Source: Axinella damicornis
Taxonomy: Eukaryota; Porifera; Demospongiae; Axinellida; Axinellidae
Length of the DNA stretch: 64,000 nt
Direction of reading: 5' to 3'
Assembly: GCA_963931865.1 (NCBI GenBank)
Contig: OZ007510.1
Coordinates: forward strand, 4,207,366-4,271,365
The notes below the pieces were generated by a model. It was not told the origin of the DNA. It saw only the letters and a list, made by a program, of their open reading frames with translations, and made no database searches. Of this stretch, positions 14,301-26,026 are shown one piece after another. A program made the translations under genes and the position numbers. Position 1 is the stretch's first letter. Each line of letters starts with the position of its first letter.

Positions 14301-15948
14301 TGAAGGGCTCATGATAACAGCCTGATAACCGGCAATTTCTTGTCAATTGTGTCATATGTCTGACCACTGTTTAGCATAATTAATGTCCGATCCTCTATCA
14401 TAGCTTATCGTTAGCCTCGTTCCCAGTCCCACGCCCAGCTTTCCGTCGCTGCTTACCGTACTAAGCAGCGACGGAAAGCTGGGCGTGGGACTGGGAACGA
14501 GGCTAGCTTATCGTCAGTTATTACATAGCATGTTTTCAGGGTGACATTAGGTAGCCTTGCTGGTCTATGGCAGTGGTGATGACAAGTATTTGGGAATCTC
14601 TCTGAAACCTGCTGAGATACAAATAGCTTCTGAACTGCCAGTATTGGCCAGATTGGTTCAATTACTATTTTGTCAAAGGTGGTCTTTTCAGAGCAAGTAC
14701 TTGATCATTCAGCTTCAGCAACTGGTGTCCGATTTGGATGGTTGGTACCACATCGTTACACAAGACTACTGTGGAGAGGAGGATGAGGAGGGAGGTAGAG
14801 AGGAAGAGGGAGGAGAGGCAGGAGAAGGGTTGAAGGATGACACATTTCTGAGAGCAAGTCAGGAAGCACTTGAGTGTGTAGTGCTCCACAGGAGACCGGA
14901 AGTCTTCCATGGTTTGGAACAGTAAGTACTAGTTGGCAGGTTTGAATTCTTCACTTGACAGTCATGTTGCCATATAGCCTCGTACTCAGGCCCTGCCCTG
15001 TCAGGCGGGGTACAAGGCTAGTTGCCATACTTGTAGACTAATAGTCATCTAGATCTTAGAGTATAGCAATTGAGGCGATGTTTCAATCACACACTGGTAA
15101 AGGAGTGTGATCAAAATGTTAACAGCCGTCATCATGGTTATCCTGCCTAGCCTGTTCCAAGATGACTCACTGGTGCACTGCTCCTGTCTGCTGGAGCTAC
15201 TGCACTGTGTGTGGGCTGGTCTCCCTCCCACCCTCCACACGGCCAGACAGGACCTAGAGCTGACCGGAGTCTTGAGGAAGACAGTCGAGAATGCCACCAT
15301 GGCTGTGACACATGTGAGGTCCTCACTGTGTGTCTGTATATGCTCACTCCAAGACTGCTCTTGTCCCAGTTCCATGTCACTTTGCTCGTGGTTCCAATAC
15401 TACACAGTAGAACTAGCACATTAAGTTGAAGAGATGTATTCATTCCACATCTGTGTCACAGGTAAGAGAGACAGCTGCAGTCAGGCATAAACAGTTTGAG
15501 CAGAAACAACTTCGTTCCAGGCAGAGAGACAACTATCAACACCTCCTAAAAAGGTTTGGGGAGTGTGGTGGAAACAAATCTAGAAAGAATACCATCCCCT
15601 CCCCCCTCCCCCCTCGCCTCCACTTCTCCCAGTCTGCGAAACTACCAGAGTGCCGTCATTCTGCTGGTAGTGCTAGTGGTGGCGGCTGCCTCCCACATAC
15701 CTCTGGACCCCCATACTTCAAAGAAAATCATCAGGTATGTCCTGCCTCTGAAATAGGTCTACCCAAACTATCAAAAAGTGTCATCCTTCCACTCCAGGTT
15801 TCACAAGAGAGTGCTGCAGTTTGCAGAGAACTTTTTCTCCCAGACTTCTCCCTCCAGGAACCGCTGGGAGGAGGCAGACCATCTCTGCCTCTCTCTGGCA
15901 GGACTGGTGAGACAGTCACCACTGCCGAGGAACCCATCCCCAAAGTGA
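11345..15948 (+). CDS. ERMARD: ERMARD, endoplasmic reticulum membrane-associated RNA degradation protein
   Basis: Orthologue of human ERMARD (C6orf70), an ER membrane protein with a DUF4209-type core and poorly known function. Nineteen exons join in frame: 11345-11792, 11857-12002, 12110-12211, 12294-12315, 12387-12460, 12528-12625, 12711-12847, 12975-13089, 13348-13450, 13549-13578, 13650-13718, 13787-13855, 13926-14024, 14093-14173, 14551-14921, 15151-15313, 15462-15553, 15633-15734, 15798-15948 (823 residues; human 678). Diagnostic pieces: [61 protein letters not shown]. Exon 18 encodes a hydrophobic [14 protein letters not shown] segment, the likely membrane anchor. Exon 4 is a 22-nt microexon that is needed to keep frame. 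The first exon and exon 15 are longer than expected from the human protein. Confidence 0.93.
12013..12062. repeat. Hairpin element, degenerate
   Basis: ATTCCCAG..CTGGGAACAAGGC in ERMARD intron 2; related to the 2424 family but shortened. Confidence 0.5.
14412..14505. repeat. Hairpin element
   Basis: Perfect tips TAGCCTCGTTCCCAGTCC / GGACTGGGAACGAGGCTA, 94 bp, in ERMARD intron 14. Confidence 0.92.
14975..15020. repeat. Hairpin element, short
   Basis: TAGCCTCGTACTCAGG at the left against GTACAAGGCTA at the right, in ERMARD intron 15. Confidence 0.65.
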
Positions 15949-16410
15949 TAGCCACCTTGTAATCACTTAGTACACACTCTGAGGCCAACTGTTGTACTGA
16001 AAAGTATAGTCGTGCTTTCTAGACTTACACTTTGTGTCAGTTGTTTGTGTACGCTGGTATTTGGAATGAAAGCACGAAACCATGGAATGGGTTCACAGTT
16101 TGCAGTAAAAACAAGACAGTGGACTTAGAATGATCGATTGTGCTTTGAAGATAAAGTTCCAGGGAATGGTTTGTGCAGATGCCCCCCAAAAGTGCTGGAA
16201 CTTCACGTAATTATGAAGCAAATGGACCAGTGCATAATTATGCGGCGTACGTGTTTACTGTCTAAAATTTCGGATGGATGACATGGTACATTGGTACCAT
16301 CATACCACTACTTCTTATGCAGTAAATTTTCCTGATGAATGAAATACAATTACAGATGGAATATTGATGACAGAGGTACACCTCACATGGTGTATAGAGA
16401 CACGCCAGTG
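15949..16410. other. Convergent 3' spacer, ERMARD / MRPL11
   Basis: 462 bp between the stop codons of two convergent genes. It holds the 3' UTRs; no further gene or repeat was recognised. Confidence 0.4.
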
Positions 16411-18705
16411 TCATCTGATGACCTCAATTCCCAGGCTTCTGGCTGAACCAATGACGATCTTACAGACACTCTCCAGGGGTATCCCTTCAAAGTTGGGGTC
16501 CTGGGACTTGATCTTGGCTATCTCGTAGATATGCTTGAGCGATACTTTTCCCACCATCTGGTGGCCTGGGGATGAAGTAGGTTACGAGTTGAAACCTGTT
16601 TTCCAAGAAACATAATTGAGGAATGTTCAGTTGTACCGGGTTTGGCAGCTCCCTTCTCAATGCCAGCAGCTGCTTTCAGGAAGTAAGAGTTAGGAGGGGC
16701 GTAGGTGACGAAGGAGAATGTGCGGTCTGACTGTGGGTGTCGTGTATGCAAGGTCCTTTGTAAGACATACGGTGCATTTGCATCATACAAATTTTTAGGA
16801 ACTGACTTACATTGATGGTGATTTTGACTGGAATAGTAATGCCTTCTTTGATGTCTTTGGTACGCTCATTAAATTCCTTGCAGAATATTCCAATGTTCAC
16901 CCCCCTCTAGTGAATAAGATCATGTATTGAAACACTGCAACATTCACCCAAGTACCCCTCTGCATGGTGAACAACATTGGGCTATTCCATTAATAAAGGA
17001 TACACCCCCTATTGATGAGTTAGCTATTTGCGTACCCCGGGACAGAAAATGCGCCTTCTACACCGTGCGACAGACGTTAGTATACGGAAGTATGCGGAAA
17101 TATGCGGAAAATTACGGAAAATTTACGGAGATTTACAACAGAATACGGAAACTCGGCGAATCCCCGTAGGACAAATTAGTTACTCGTCAATAGGGGGTGT
17201 ATCCCTATTTAACCCATTAAGACCCATTGACGTCTATAGGCGTCATTTTGACCCTATGCACTCATAGGGCTTCTCGTCAGTCCAAAAAGAGACCAAAAAG
17301 ACTTCAGAGGGCCTAGGGACAATTTTGAGGGACGAACCCAAAAATTTGGTCAGATTTCGGCGCGCCCTCCCCACTAAACGAAAGGCAGGGGGGTTTCGAA
17401 AGGGGGGGCGGGGGCCCCCCCTTCGACTGTCGTGGGCGTTTTTTTATTTTAATGAGATTCATTGGCCCCAGGATATTTGATTCTAATGATATTCATAGAC
17501 CCCACCCAGGGCCTCAAGAAAACATGCAAATTGGTGGTGTAAGGTGTGCCATCAGTCGGATCTGGCCCAAGTTTAGGGAAATGCTGGGCGAAAATCCGGC
17601 TGACATCCACATTTGTCCTCCGATTGCTGGCCTTGTGGGGGGTCATGAATATCATTAACGGTATTGCCAGAGGGGTCTCTCCATGTGTGCGGGCCCCACC
17701 AAGTTTGGCCGCTGAGGAGCGTATGCTGTGGGAGAGGAGTACCTACGAAAGTGGTGTGCGCTGAATGCATGAAAATGTGTTGTCTTGGTGGGAAGAATTC
17801 GGTGGTTAAAGGGTTAATATGTGCATGGAGGATCAATGAATCTCATTAAAAATCGGCAAACCATCCCAAACTGGCACACAGTGCAAGTCTAGGCCGTTTT
17901 GAGGGCGAATTCTCACCAACTATGAATCTCATTAACCCATTAAGACCCATTGACGTCTATAGGCGTCATTTTGACCCTATGCACTCATAGGGCTTCTCGT
18001 CAGTCCAAAAAGAGACCAAAAAGACTTCAGAGGGCCTAGGGACAATTTTGAGGGACGAACCCAAAAATTTGGTCAGATTTCGGCGCGCCCTCCCCACTAA
18101 ACGAAAGGCAGGGGGGTTTCGAAAGGGGGGGCGGGGGCCCCCCCTTCGACTGTCGTGGGCGTTTTTTTTTAATTTTAATGAGATTCATTGGCCCCAGGAT
18201 ATTTGATTCTAATGATATTCATAGACCCCACCCAGGGCCTCAAGAAAACATGCAAATTGGTGGTGTAAGGTGTGCCATCAGTCGGATCTGGCCCAAGTTT
18301 AGGGAAATGCTGGGCGAAAATCCGGCTGACATCCACATTTGTCCTCCGATTGCTGGCCTTGTGGGGGGTCATGAATATCATTAACGGTATTGCCAGAGGG
18401 GTCTCTCCATGTGTGCGGGCCCCACCAAGTTTGGCCGCTGAGGAGCGTATGCTGTGGGAGAGGAGTACCTACGAAAGTGGTGTGCGCTGAATGCATGAAA
18501 ATGTGTTGTCTTGGTGGGAAGAATTCGGTGGTTAAAGGGTTAATGGAATAGCCCATTACATAACATCAGAGGCACTGCAGATTTTTTATCCAACCTGTCC
18601 AAGTGCTGGTCCAAGGGGCGGGGAGGGGGATGCCTTCCCGGCTGGAATGTACATCTTCAGAGTGGCTAACACCTTTCCAGCCGCTCTTGCTCCCCTACCA
18701 GCCAT
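16411..18705 (-). CDS. MRPL11: Mitochondrial large-subunit ribosomal protein L11 (uL11m)
   Basis: uL11 protein of the mitochondrial ribosome stalk base. Four exons on the minus strand, phases consistent: 18595-18705, 16811-16906, 16637-16730, 16411-16565 (151 residues). Seen: the proline-rich N-terminal motif [13 protein letters not shown], then [34 protein letters not shown] and the C-terminal [16 protein letters not shown]. Human MRPL11 is 192 residues; this copy stops soon after the IGSARSLG motif and lacks the charged C-terminal tail. Intron 1 (about 1.69 kb) is far larger than its neighbours because it contains a nested transposable element (16978-18555). The start codon is 91 bp from the divergent PRIMPOL start. 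Confidence 0.93.
17211..17818. repeat. 0.6-kb repeat unit, copy A
   Basis: The unit begins AACCCATTAAGACCCATTGA and ends GTTAAAGGGTTAAT, so its tips are short inverted repeats. It is nearly identical to copy B at 17934-18544, differing mainly in the length of a T run, which implies a very recent duplication. Confidence 0.85.
17934..18544. repeat. 0.6-kb repeat unit, copy B
   Basis: Second copy of the unit at 17211-17818, in the same orientation and separated from it by about 115 bp. Confidence 0.85.
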
Positions 18706-18796
18706 TCTTGCATGCATATGCGCATGCACTAGTATTCTGAAATATTTAAATTTCTTCCCTTCTAAATAGAGAGTTGTGGGTGGAGCTGCCTTTGAC
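18706..18796. promoter_or_regulatory. 91-bp divergent promoter, MRPL11 / PRIMPOL
   Basis: Only 91 bp separate the two start codons, so both 5' UTRs and the promoter must fit here unless upstream non-coding exons exist. The centre is AT-rich (TATTTAAATTTC near 18741). Confidence 0.6.
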
Positions 18797-19366
18797 ATGG
18801 ATGCTAAACGTTTCTACACAGGAAAGAAGGAGTCATCGCCAGAAGGAGGAGGAGGGGGGTCTGGCAAACCAGGGTCAGTCTGTCATGACTTATGCTAGAG
18901 TTTATGATTATGTTACCTGTTTATCTTGTAGGCCTGTAGGGAAACAGTTGAAGATTGTCAAGGCAGAAAAGCGGTATTGATGTCTTAGCTTACCAAGTGG
19001 CATCTACTTTGTGTGCACTGTTGTCCTTGCCTCTGATATATTGTTATCCCCATTTTCCCAGTCTGCTGGAGCCGGAGTTTATCTGGAGGGAGTTTCCAAG
19101 GCAGCAGATTGCATTCGACTTTGCAAACAGCTGCCATCAGGTACACTGTTTAAGACCTGCACTCATTCCTTGTCCCGTCCCCACCCCCGCCCACTCATCA
19201 CTTTGACTGCTGCGCAATTGTTATCTTTCACAGAATGTGGCAGTGTTTGCCTTCGAATCAGAGGAGATTGGGAAAGGGGGACAGAGGAGGTACCTGGTGA
19301 CTACCTATTATGTGTTTGGGAAGCAATACTTGTGAGTCGATATAGTTTGCCTTCTCACAGCCCCCC

Positions 19367-19419
<53 letters not shown>

Positions 19420-22400
19420 AGCAGACATTGGGTGGATGGGTGGGTGGGTGGAGGTCTGGGAGTGGAGCTAGCAAGTGATTGTGGTGATCCTTTCTTTGCA
19501 GTGCAATGAAGTCGCCCAGACACTACTATGAGGTGATAGTTGAAGGTAATAATGACAGACCACTTTCCCATCCAGCTTTTTCTGCTTGCAGTACTGAGTG
19601 AGAGCTAGTGCCAACTAATTATGGGTCCAAAAGTTGCTATGCCATGAACTATTTCTGTCTCCTGCACAGGGTCTGCTTGCCGTCTCTACTTTGATATTGA
19701 GTTCAAACGGGAGTACAATCCCCAAGTAGACCCCCTCACTACCCTTGAGACCTTCATTGAGGTTTGCAGAGAAAGTAAAACTTTTGCAATTAACCTTGAA
19801 CTGATTGTTTCAAATTCCATGCTTCCCCTCCCACACACATGCACACATTGTTACAGTATGTGTGCTTCCAGCTGCACAGCCAGTTGGGAGTGGATTGTAG
19901 CCGTAGTAATCTCCTTGACTTGGACTCCAGCACACCTCAGAAGTTCTCCAGACACCTGGTGTTCCATCTGCCTGGAGCCGTGTTCACTACCAACATTCAC
20001 ACTGGTATGAATGCTTATTTTTTGACTAAACACAAGCAAAATGAGAAACTACATTGGACACCCACTCATTATATCTTCATGGTGGAATTTGTAGCAGTCG
20101 AACAATTTACCAACAGCCACCCCATAATAATTATCTGTGAAGTGGTTGAAGTGAGCATCCTTACAGTCCGTGATCACCAGCTGGACTACATGTAGTTTGT
20201 CTCTTACACTGCATCCTTCAGAGGGGATGTAAAGCCATTGGTCCCGGGGTACTTAGTTGCTACTTCCAATCTCCTCATTGGCCACTCTACACAATGGTAG
20301 AGGAGGTGTTGTGTGCTCTACAACCTCCCCTTCCTCCTCTGAGGTATGCCAGTTCCAATCAGCCTTGCTGGAATACATGATGTGAACATGGCTCCATTTT
20401 GAAGTAGTTTGTAATACTAGTACTATGTAGCTATGGACAATAACTCACTTTATGGTTGATGGCAACAGGTAATTTTGTGCACCACATCTGTGAACAACTG
20501 AGAGAGCTCAAGGACATTGAAATCCCCGCTACAAAGCAGGTGTTTGCAGATCCCAAGAAAGGGGGGCCCACCAAGTGCCCTTCAGGTAGGTACCAATATT
20601 TAAAAAGCTCGCATTTCATTGGCTATTTTGATCATGTGACTTAACAGTTTGGTTTGGGGTACATAGCTATGATCAAGTGAGGTACCACAGTGAAGAGCCA
20701 ATAATATTATGGTCTTCTGAGCTCCAATTAGTTGTGATTTTTCTCTAAGTGGACAGGTTGCTTTCGTTGTTTGTTCTGAATGAGAAGAGAGAGAAGATCC
20801 TCATTTGTGATGAAGGTTGGATATTTGTACTGTAATCCTGATGCTTTACCGGCGGTACAGAATGCTACAGTTGTGATCCATTTCGCAGCTGTCTACACAA
20901 GGAACCGTAACTTCCGCCTCTTTCTCTCCTCCAAACTGGGGAAGAACGCATGTCTGAGAGTTGCAAAGGAAAACAAGTTTAAGGTACATAACCCGCTACC
21001 GATGTGTTGTAGTGGACTGTGTGTATATTTCAGTAAACTACATGTACCGCAGTAAATATTTCAGCCTCCTCTTCACCACTCAGAGCACCTATCTTGAGGA
21101 CAATTTGAGAAGCAGGGTGCTTAACACACTGATGGACTCTCTAGTCTGCAATGTGAAGTAAGCCTCATTCTCACGTCCCCTGTATAGGCTTGTACTATTC
21201 TCATTCCCATTTTCGAGCAAAGCACATAAATTAAGAACAAGTCATTGTGTAATTCCCACTCATCTGCACCAAGCTGTCTGGTTCTGTCCTTGTGAGCTTG
21301 TTTTGGATTATTTCCCCAGGTACAATGGGTGCAGGTTGCTGCAGTTTGAGGGTCCCCACTCTAAGAGGAAGGTTCGTGCAAGGTCCAGTGAGCAAAAGAG
21401 CCCCAGCCCCTCCCCCTTGGAGGGGTTCAACCACTCCCCCTTCCCACTTCTGGATCAGTTTGTCACCAGCCAGCTGACGAGGGGAGGGGTCCAGGGGGGC
21501 GTCAGACAATGGACCTACTTCCCCCAAGGTATGCAACTGTCCGGTCCCCTGTTCAGTGGTCTCCTTTCTGTTGATGAGTGATATGTCTCTTCAACTATCG
21601 CATTTCCACAGGCAAGATGGTGGTGTATAATATACAGCACAACCGCTGGTGTGAGAACATTAGTAGAGCTCACAAGAGCAACAACATCATGTGAGAGGTG
21701 CTTGGTGTCATGTGAGAGGGTGTTAGTGGAGCTAAGAGTAATGGCGTCATGTCATTGTGAGACGATGTTGGTGGAGCTAAGAGTAATGGTGTCGTGTGAG
21801 AGAGGGGCTAAGAGTAATGGTGTCGTGTGAGAGAGGGGATAAGAGTAATGGTGTCATGTGAGAGAAGGGGCTAAGAGTAATGGTGTCATGTGAGAGAGGG
21901 GCTAAGAGTAATGGTGTCATGTGAGAGAGGGGCTAAGAGTAATGGTGTCATGTGAGAGAGGGGCTAAGAGTAATGGTGTCATGTGAGAGAGGGGCTAAGA
22001 GTAATGGTGTCATGTGAGAGAGGGGCTAAGAGTAATGGTGTCATGTGAGAGAGGGGCTAAGAGTAATGGCGTCATGTGAGAGAGGGGCTAAGAGTAATGG
22101 TGTCATGTGAGAGGGTGTTAGTGGAGCTAAGAGTAATGGCGTCATGTCATTGTGAGACGATGTTGGTGGAGCTAAGAGTAATGGTGTCGTGTGAGAGAGG
22201 GGCTAAGAGTAATGGTGTCATGTGAGAGAAGGGGCTAAGAGTAATGGTGTCATGTGAGAGAGGGGCTAAGAGTAATGGTGTCATGTGAGAGAGGGGCTAA
22301 GAGTAATGGTGTCATGTGAGAGAGGGGCTAAGAGTAATGGTGTCATGTGAGAGAGGGGCTAAGAGTAATGGTGTCATGTGAGAGAGGGGCTAAGAGTAAT

Positions 22401-23521
22401 GGTGTCATGTGAGAGAGGGGCTAAGAGTAATGGTGTCATGTGAGAGAGGGGCTAAGAGTAATGGTGTCATGTGAGAGAGGGGCTAAGAGTAATGGTGTCA
22501 TGTGAGATGATAATGGAGCTAAGAATAATTAATGTAAGAAGGCATCAACATGTTACTAGAAAAGGGTGCATGGCTGCTTGATGTAGAGAACTATTTTCAA
22601 TTTGAAGTCCTCTGCCTCAATACTGCCTGACAGAAATATTACTGTTGAAGATGAGCTGCTTGTTTTGTTATCCTGCTGGTTGACGAGTTTAAGAACGTCA
22701 TGGATGCTTGTTTGTTTGTTGCAGGATTATTGCGGACCTGAGAAGGGGAGTCTACTATCAGAAGTGTCATGATCCAGAATGCAGGATGATCGACTTCAGA
22801 TCTAGTGGTACCAGCAGCTGATTGTGTTGCATGGTTCAGCAAACCTTACACACGTTCATAATGGTGTGGTTTCTCATCCATCTTTACAGAGTATGAAATT
22901 CCGACCCAGTGCAATCCAGTGCAGCCTAGTTGGCAGACTGGAGACCATCAACAAGGGATTGATGAGGACTTTGGGCGACTGACAGATGAGGAATTCTTTG
23001 AGAGAACTGTAGCTGAAGTTGATCTGTCTCAAGGTGGTAGTACGGACGGGAGGGAAGCCGACTATGATGCTATCTTTGCCGAGGCATCCAAAGTACAAGT
23101 TGGACCATTTGAATCGGATTCCGTAACTTCAGTAGGAGATCATACATCCTCAGACAGTGGTCATGTGACCTTGCTAGGGGATCATGTGACATCAGACAGA
23201 AGTCATGTTGTTCATCAAAATGATCACATGACCCTGGAAACTGCACAATTGGATACTAACACAGACCAAGTATTGGACAACCTCTTTGAGGAAGCTTTCA
23301 GTGATTATGACACCAGCATACATCTTTTACAAGCAGAAGGATCTGAGGTAAAAGAAGAAACTGACATTGCCGCAGCCACTGTCCACCAAACACATGGAAG
23401 TTGTGCTGCTGCGGCAAAAGTGGAGAAGAGTGACTGCTGTGAGGTTAGTAGTGATGATTTCAACCTCTCAGCTACTGAGCTGGAGTCATTCTTCGAGGAA
23501 GAAAGTGACCTACCATTCTAA
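18797..23521 (+). CDS. PRIMPOL: PrimPol, DNA primase-polymerase
   Basis: Archaeo-eukaryotic primase (AEP) that reprimes DNA synthesis past lesions in nucleus and mitochondria. Fifteen exons join in frame: 18797-18873, 18932-18973, 19062-19140, 19234-19331, 19502-19545, 19670-19761, 19857-20004, 20469-20585, 20750-20815, 20889-20983, 21084-21157, 21320-21528, 21612-21690, 22725-22807, 22890-23521 (644 residues; human 560). Catalytic DxE is D122/E124 in LYFDIEF; SRHLVF carries the nucleotide-binding Ser-x-His. VYTRNRNFRL follows. Zinc ligands C394, H401, C421 and C426 have exactly the human spacing. The last exon is an acidic tail ending ESFFEEESDLPF, comparable to the RPA-binding tail. Exon 9 requires the acceptor at CTCTAAG; a nearby CAG would break the frame. 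Intron 13 contains a minisatellite (21691-22510). Confidence 0.95.
19361..19417 (+). repeat. C run plus (CA)n
   Basis: A homopolymeric C tract of about 23 followed by CA repeats, in PRIMPOL intron 4. Confidence 0.92.
20212..20330 (+). repeat. Interspersed repeat also found at 59708-59826
   Basis: Copy in PRIMPOL intron 7, containing GGGGATGTAAAGCCATTGGT and GTTGCTACTTCCAATC. Confidence 0.6.
21691..22510 (+). repeat. 31-bp minisatellite carrying repeated 5' splice-site-like motifs
   Basis: About two dozen units of roughly 31 bp (core CTAAGAGTAATGGTGTCATG then TGAGAGAGGGG) fill the 5' part of PRIMPOL intron 13. A larger block with GTGTTAGTGGAGC and GTCATTGTGAGACG occurs twice, about 405 bp apart, so there is a higher-order duplication. 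Most units contain CATGTGAGAG, the same string as the genuine exon 13 donor (ATCAT|GTGAGAGG). Confidence 0.9.
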
Positions 23522-24258
23522 TGATCAGTCTCGGGCCGGTAGTTGATGTTCTACTGTTCATAATTTTATACCAGTTACACATTGCCTATTGCTGTATGGT
23601 GTCTACGCAGACTTGCATAATAGTGCTGACTCAGCCAACATAGCGCTACAGAGCATCCAGCTTCAGCCATGCTACATATTAATTGACATGACACATAATA
23701 GGCTTTTGCCAAACTGAAATGCAAAATAATGGAGCCTAATTGCATGCTTGTATATGTAGGAGAAATTGCATGGGAATCGTGGATCTGTATGCCTACATGT
23801 ATACCGTGTCAAGATTATTATTGTGAGGACTGCACCTCATGCAACGTTGTACGGGTCCATATCGAGGTTGGTCCCAGATTGTTGCTCTTGAGAGAATTCA
23901 CGTACCTGGCTAATAATAAAACCATGCCCTAATATGTGTTAATGCTAAGTCCTGCACATGACCTAAGTGAACCAAGCTTAGAAAAACTACTCCAGTATTG
24001 TAGCAGCCTCCCTCTCCTCTTAATTGCTCCACCCACCAGAATTAAATGTACAGCTGGCCCGTGAGACTACGTATTACCCAGGTGGGGTGGAGCCTGGGAA
24101 ATGAGTTTACTTACCGCAAGTGTGCACCTTGTACCCTACTGAATTGACAGTTTCATGATCTTCATAACAATGACATGAACAATGGCGGCACTGGATGGAT
24201 GAAAGCAGAAAGGGGTACTTGAAATGAGTGTTCATGTGATGACAGACGACCTTCTTGG
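23522..24258. other. Convergent 3' spacer PRIMPOL / GOLGA5 with a plus-strand poly(A) signal
   Basis: 737 bp between stop codons. An AATAAA hexamer at 23914-23919 fits the PRIMPOL 3' end. A degenerate hairpin-family fragment (GGAGCCTGGGAAATGAG) lies near 24090. No coding exon was recognised. Confidence 0.5.
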
Positions 24259-25981
24259 TCACAGTGATTTCGTGTCGTGGATCTCTGGTGTGTAGGTCAG
24301 CAGTATCACCATTACCCATATGTGTAACAGCACCTTGTGGGAGGGAAGGACAACAAACAGTGACGGTTAGCGGATGATGAGGTGAAGGGGACTGTGAAGT
24401 GCTCAGGGGAGGTTACCACAAAAGTTGTTGGGGAAGGAGAGAAGAGAAAGGTCATTTCATGTCCACAACTTACCATGTACAAGATTGCAAAGAGTCTGGC
24501 GTAGGGGTACCTTCTCAAGTACACACCAAGCCAGATACTGTGAGTGGGGAAGTGAGTAAACCATGCAATGGAAAAGAGTCTACATGGGTTACGGCGCACA
24601 CCTGACTCGGTCCACAGAGTTCACGGCTCTCCTGACTTTGTGTAAGTGTCCGTTACTGTCCACAGAAGGTAGGATGGGGGTTATGGAACGCATCCTTGCA
24701 GCTGTTGGAGTATAATATTCACTGTGAATAACTTCTAGATGATGATGGCACCTATTTAATATACATGTAGATGTATGCTAGAGTGTATACTTTCAGATAC
24801 TAAAGACATTACATCACAGGGTACCTGACCTTCACTTTCAACACTCTCCAATCCATTCACAACCGTCTGTGATGTTCTGTGTGGGTATATCTTCTTAGCT
24901 TCTGAGAGCTCACTCTATAGAAACCAGAGAACAGAGTTAACTTGTTGAGATGTCCACTAGTGAGGCTGGGATGGGTCCTGGGAATGAGACTGGGTCTGTG
25001 TTAGAGTCTGGGAATGATGCTGGGATGGGGGGCTGGCATGGGACCTGGGAAAGAGGCTGAGTCTGTGTATGTTGGGGTGGAGCCTGGGAATGAGGTTGGA
25101 TCTGTGTATATGGTGGGGAATGAACCTGATGCTGGAAATGGAGTAGGGGAATGAGGCTGGGTCTGTGTGTGCATGTAGTATGTGTGATGTTGACTCTGAC
25201 CTTCATTCTCTGCAGCTGCACATTGAGGGAGCTCTTCTCAGAGCTGAGTGTCTCCAGCGTGGTCTGCTTCTGAATGAGGCTCTCTGTCAGCTCATGGAGT
25301 CGGGATTCTAGCTCTGCCTTGCCTGGGGCTGCAGAGAGCTAGGGAAAGAGGGGGAGGAAGGAGTGAGGGGAGGAAGGACATATTCACACTTGGACTTCGG
25401 TATCATTAGCTGTTGCCAATGTGGCAGTATTCCTCACAACCAGCAAATAATGTGATACAGCATACATGCACCATCCTCATGGCATACCTTGGCTCTGAGA
25501 GACTCCAGTTCGGACTCTCTTTCCTGGGCAAAGTAAAGAAGATGTGTACTGGTTTGAAGCATGCAGCAGCTACATGATGCTGACACAGTGATGGGCTGGG
25601 AATGATTCCAGACGCTGACATGCCTGTCAGGTTCCCACCTTCAGCTGTGTGATATGGGATGCACTCCCTCTCCTTGCTTCCTCCAGGGCTTCCTCCAACT
25701 CCTGGGAGGCTCTGGAGAGTTCAGCCCGTGTGACTGCGTGGGCCCTCCTCTCCTCGTCCAATGTCCCCTCTGAGACACGCACCTGTTCTAGCAGCTGGTC
25801 CAATTCACTCGTGTGGTGATCCTCAAGTTCCTGCGCGAGTGGACATGTGATTAACGACTAGTTGACATCAGAATTTGTGCTATGGATGAACTAAGTCAAC
25901 TATGTATACGCAAGCCAAGGCAGCCATCTCTTTTTTCTTCCAGTAACCAGGAAAATGAAATAAATAGTGAGGATCACACAC

Positions 25982-26026
<45 letters not shown>

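Larger units (their letters stand above)
16978..18555. mobile_element. Nested non-autonomous inverted-repeat element in MRPL11 intron 1
   Basis: The outer ends form an inverted repeat, TGGGCTATTCCATTAA at 16978 and its complement ending at 18555. A second inverted pair lies inside (CACCCCCTATTGATGAG near 17007 against CTCGTCAATAGGGGGTG near 17183). To the right are two near-identical 0.6-kb copies (17211-17818 and 17934-18544). No transposase is encoded; the 60-90 codon frames are identical in both copies and look accidental. The same outer terminus recurs at 43999-44256. Confidence 0.75.

Noticed and set aside
17449..18556. Pairs of identical 60-90 codon frames on both strands
   Set aside because: Each pair is identical because the 0.6-kb DNA unit is duplicated. 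There are no family motifs, and both strands are equally open.
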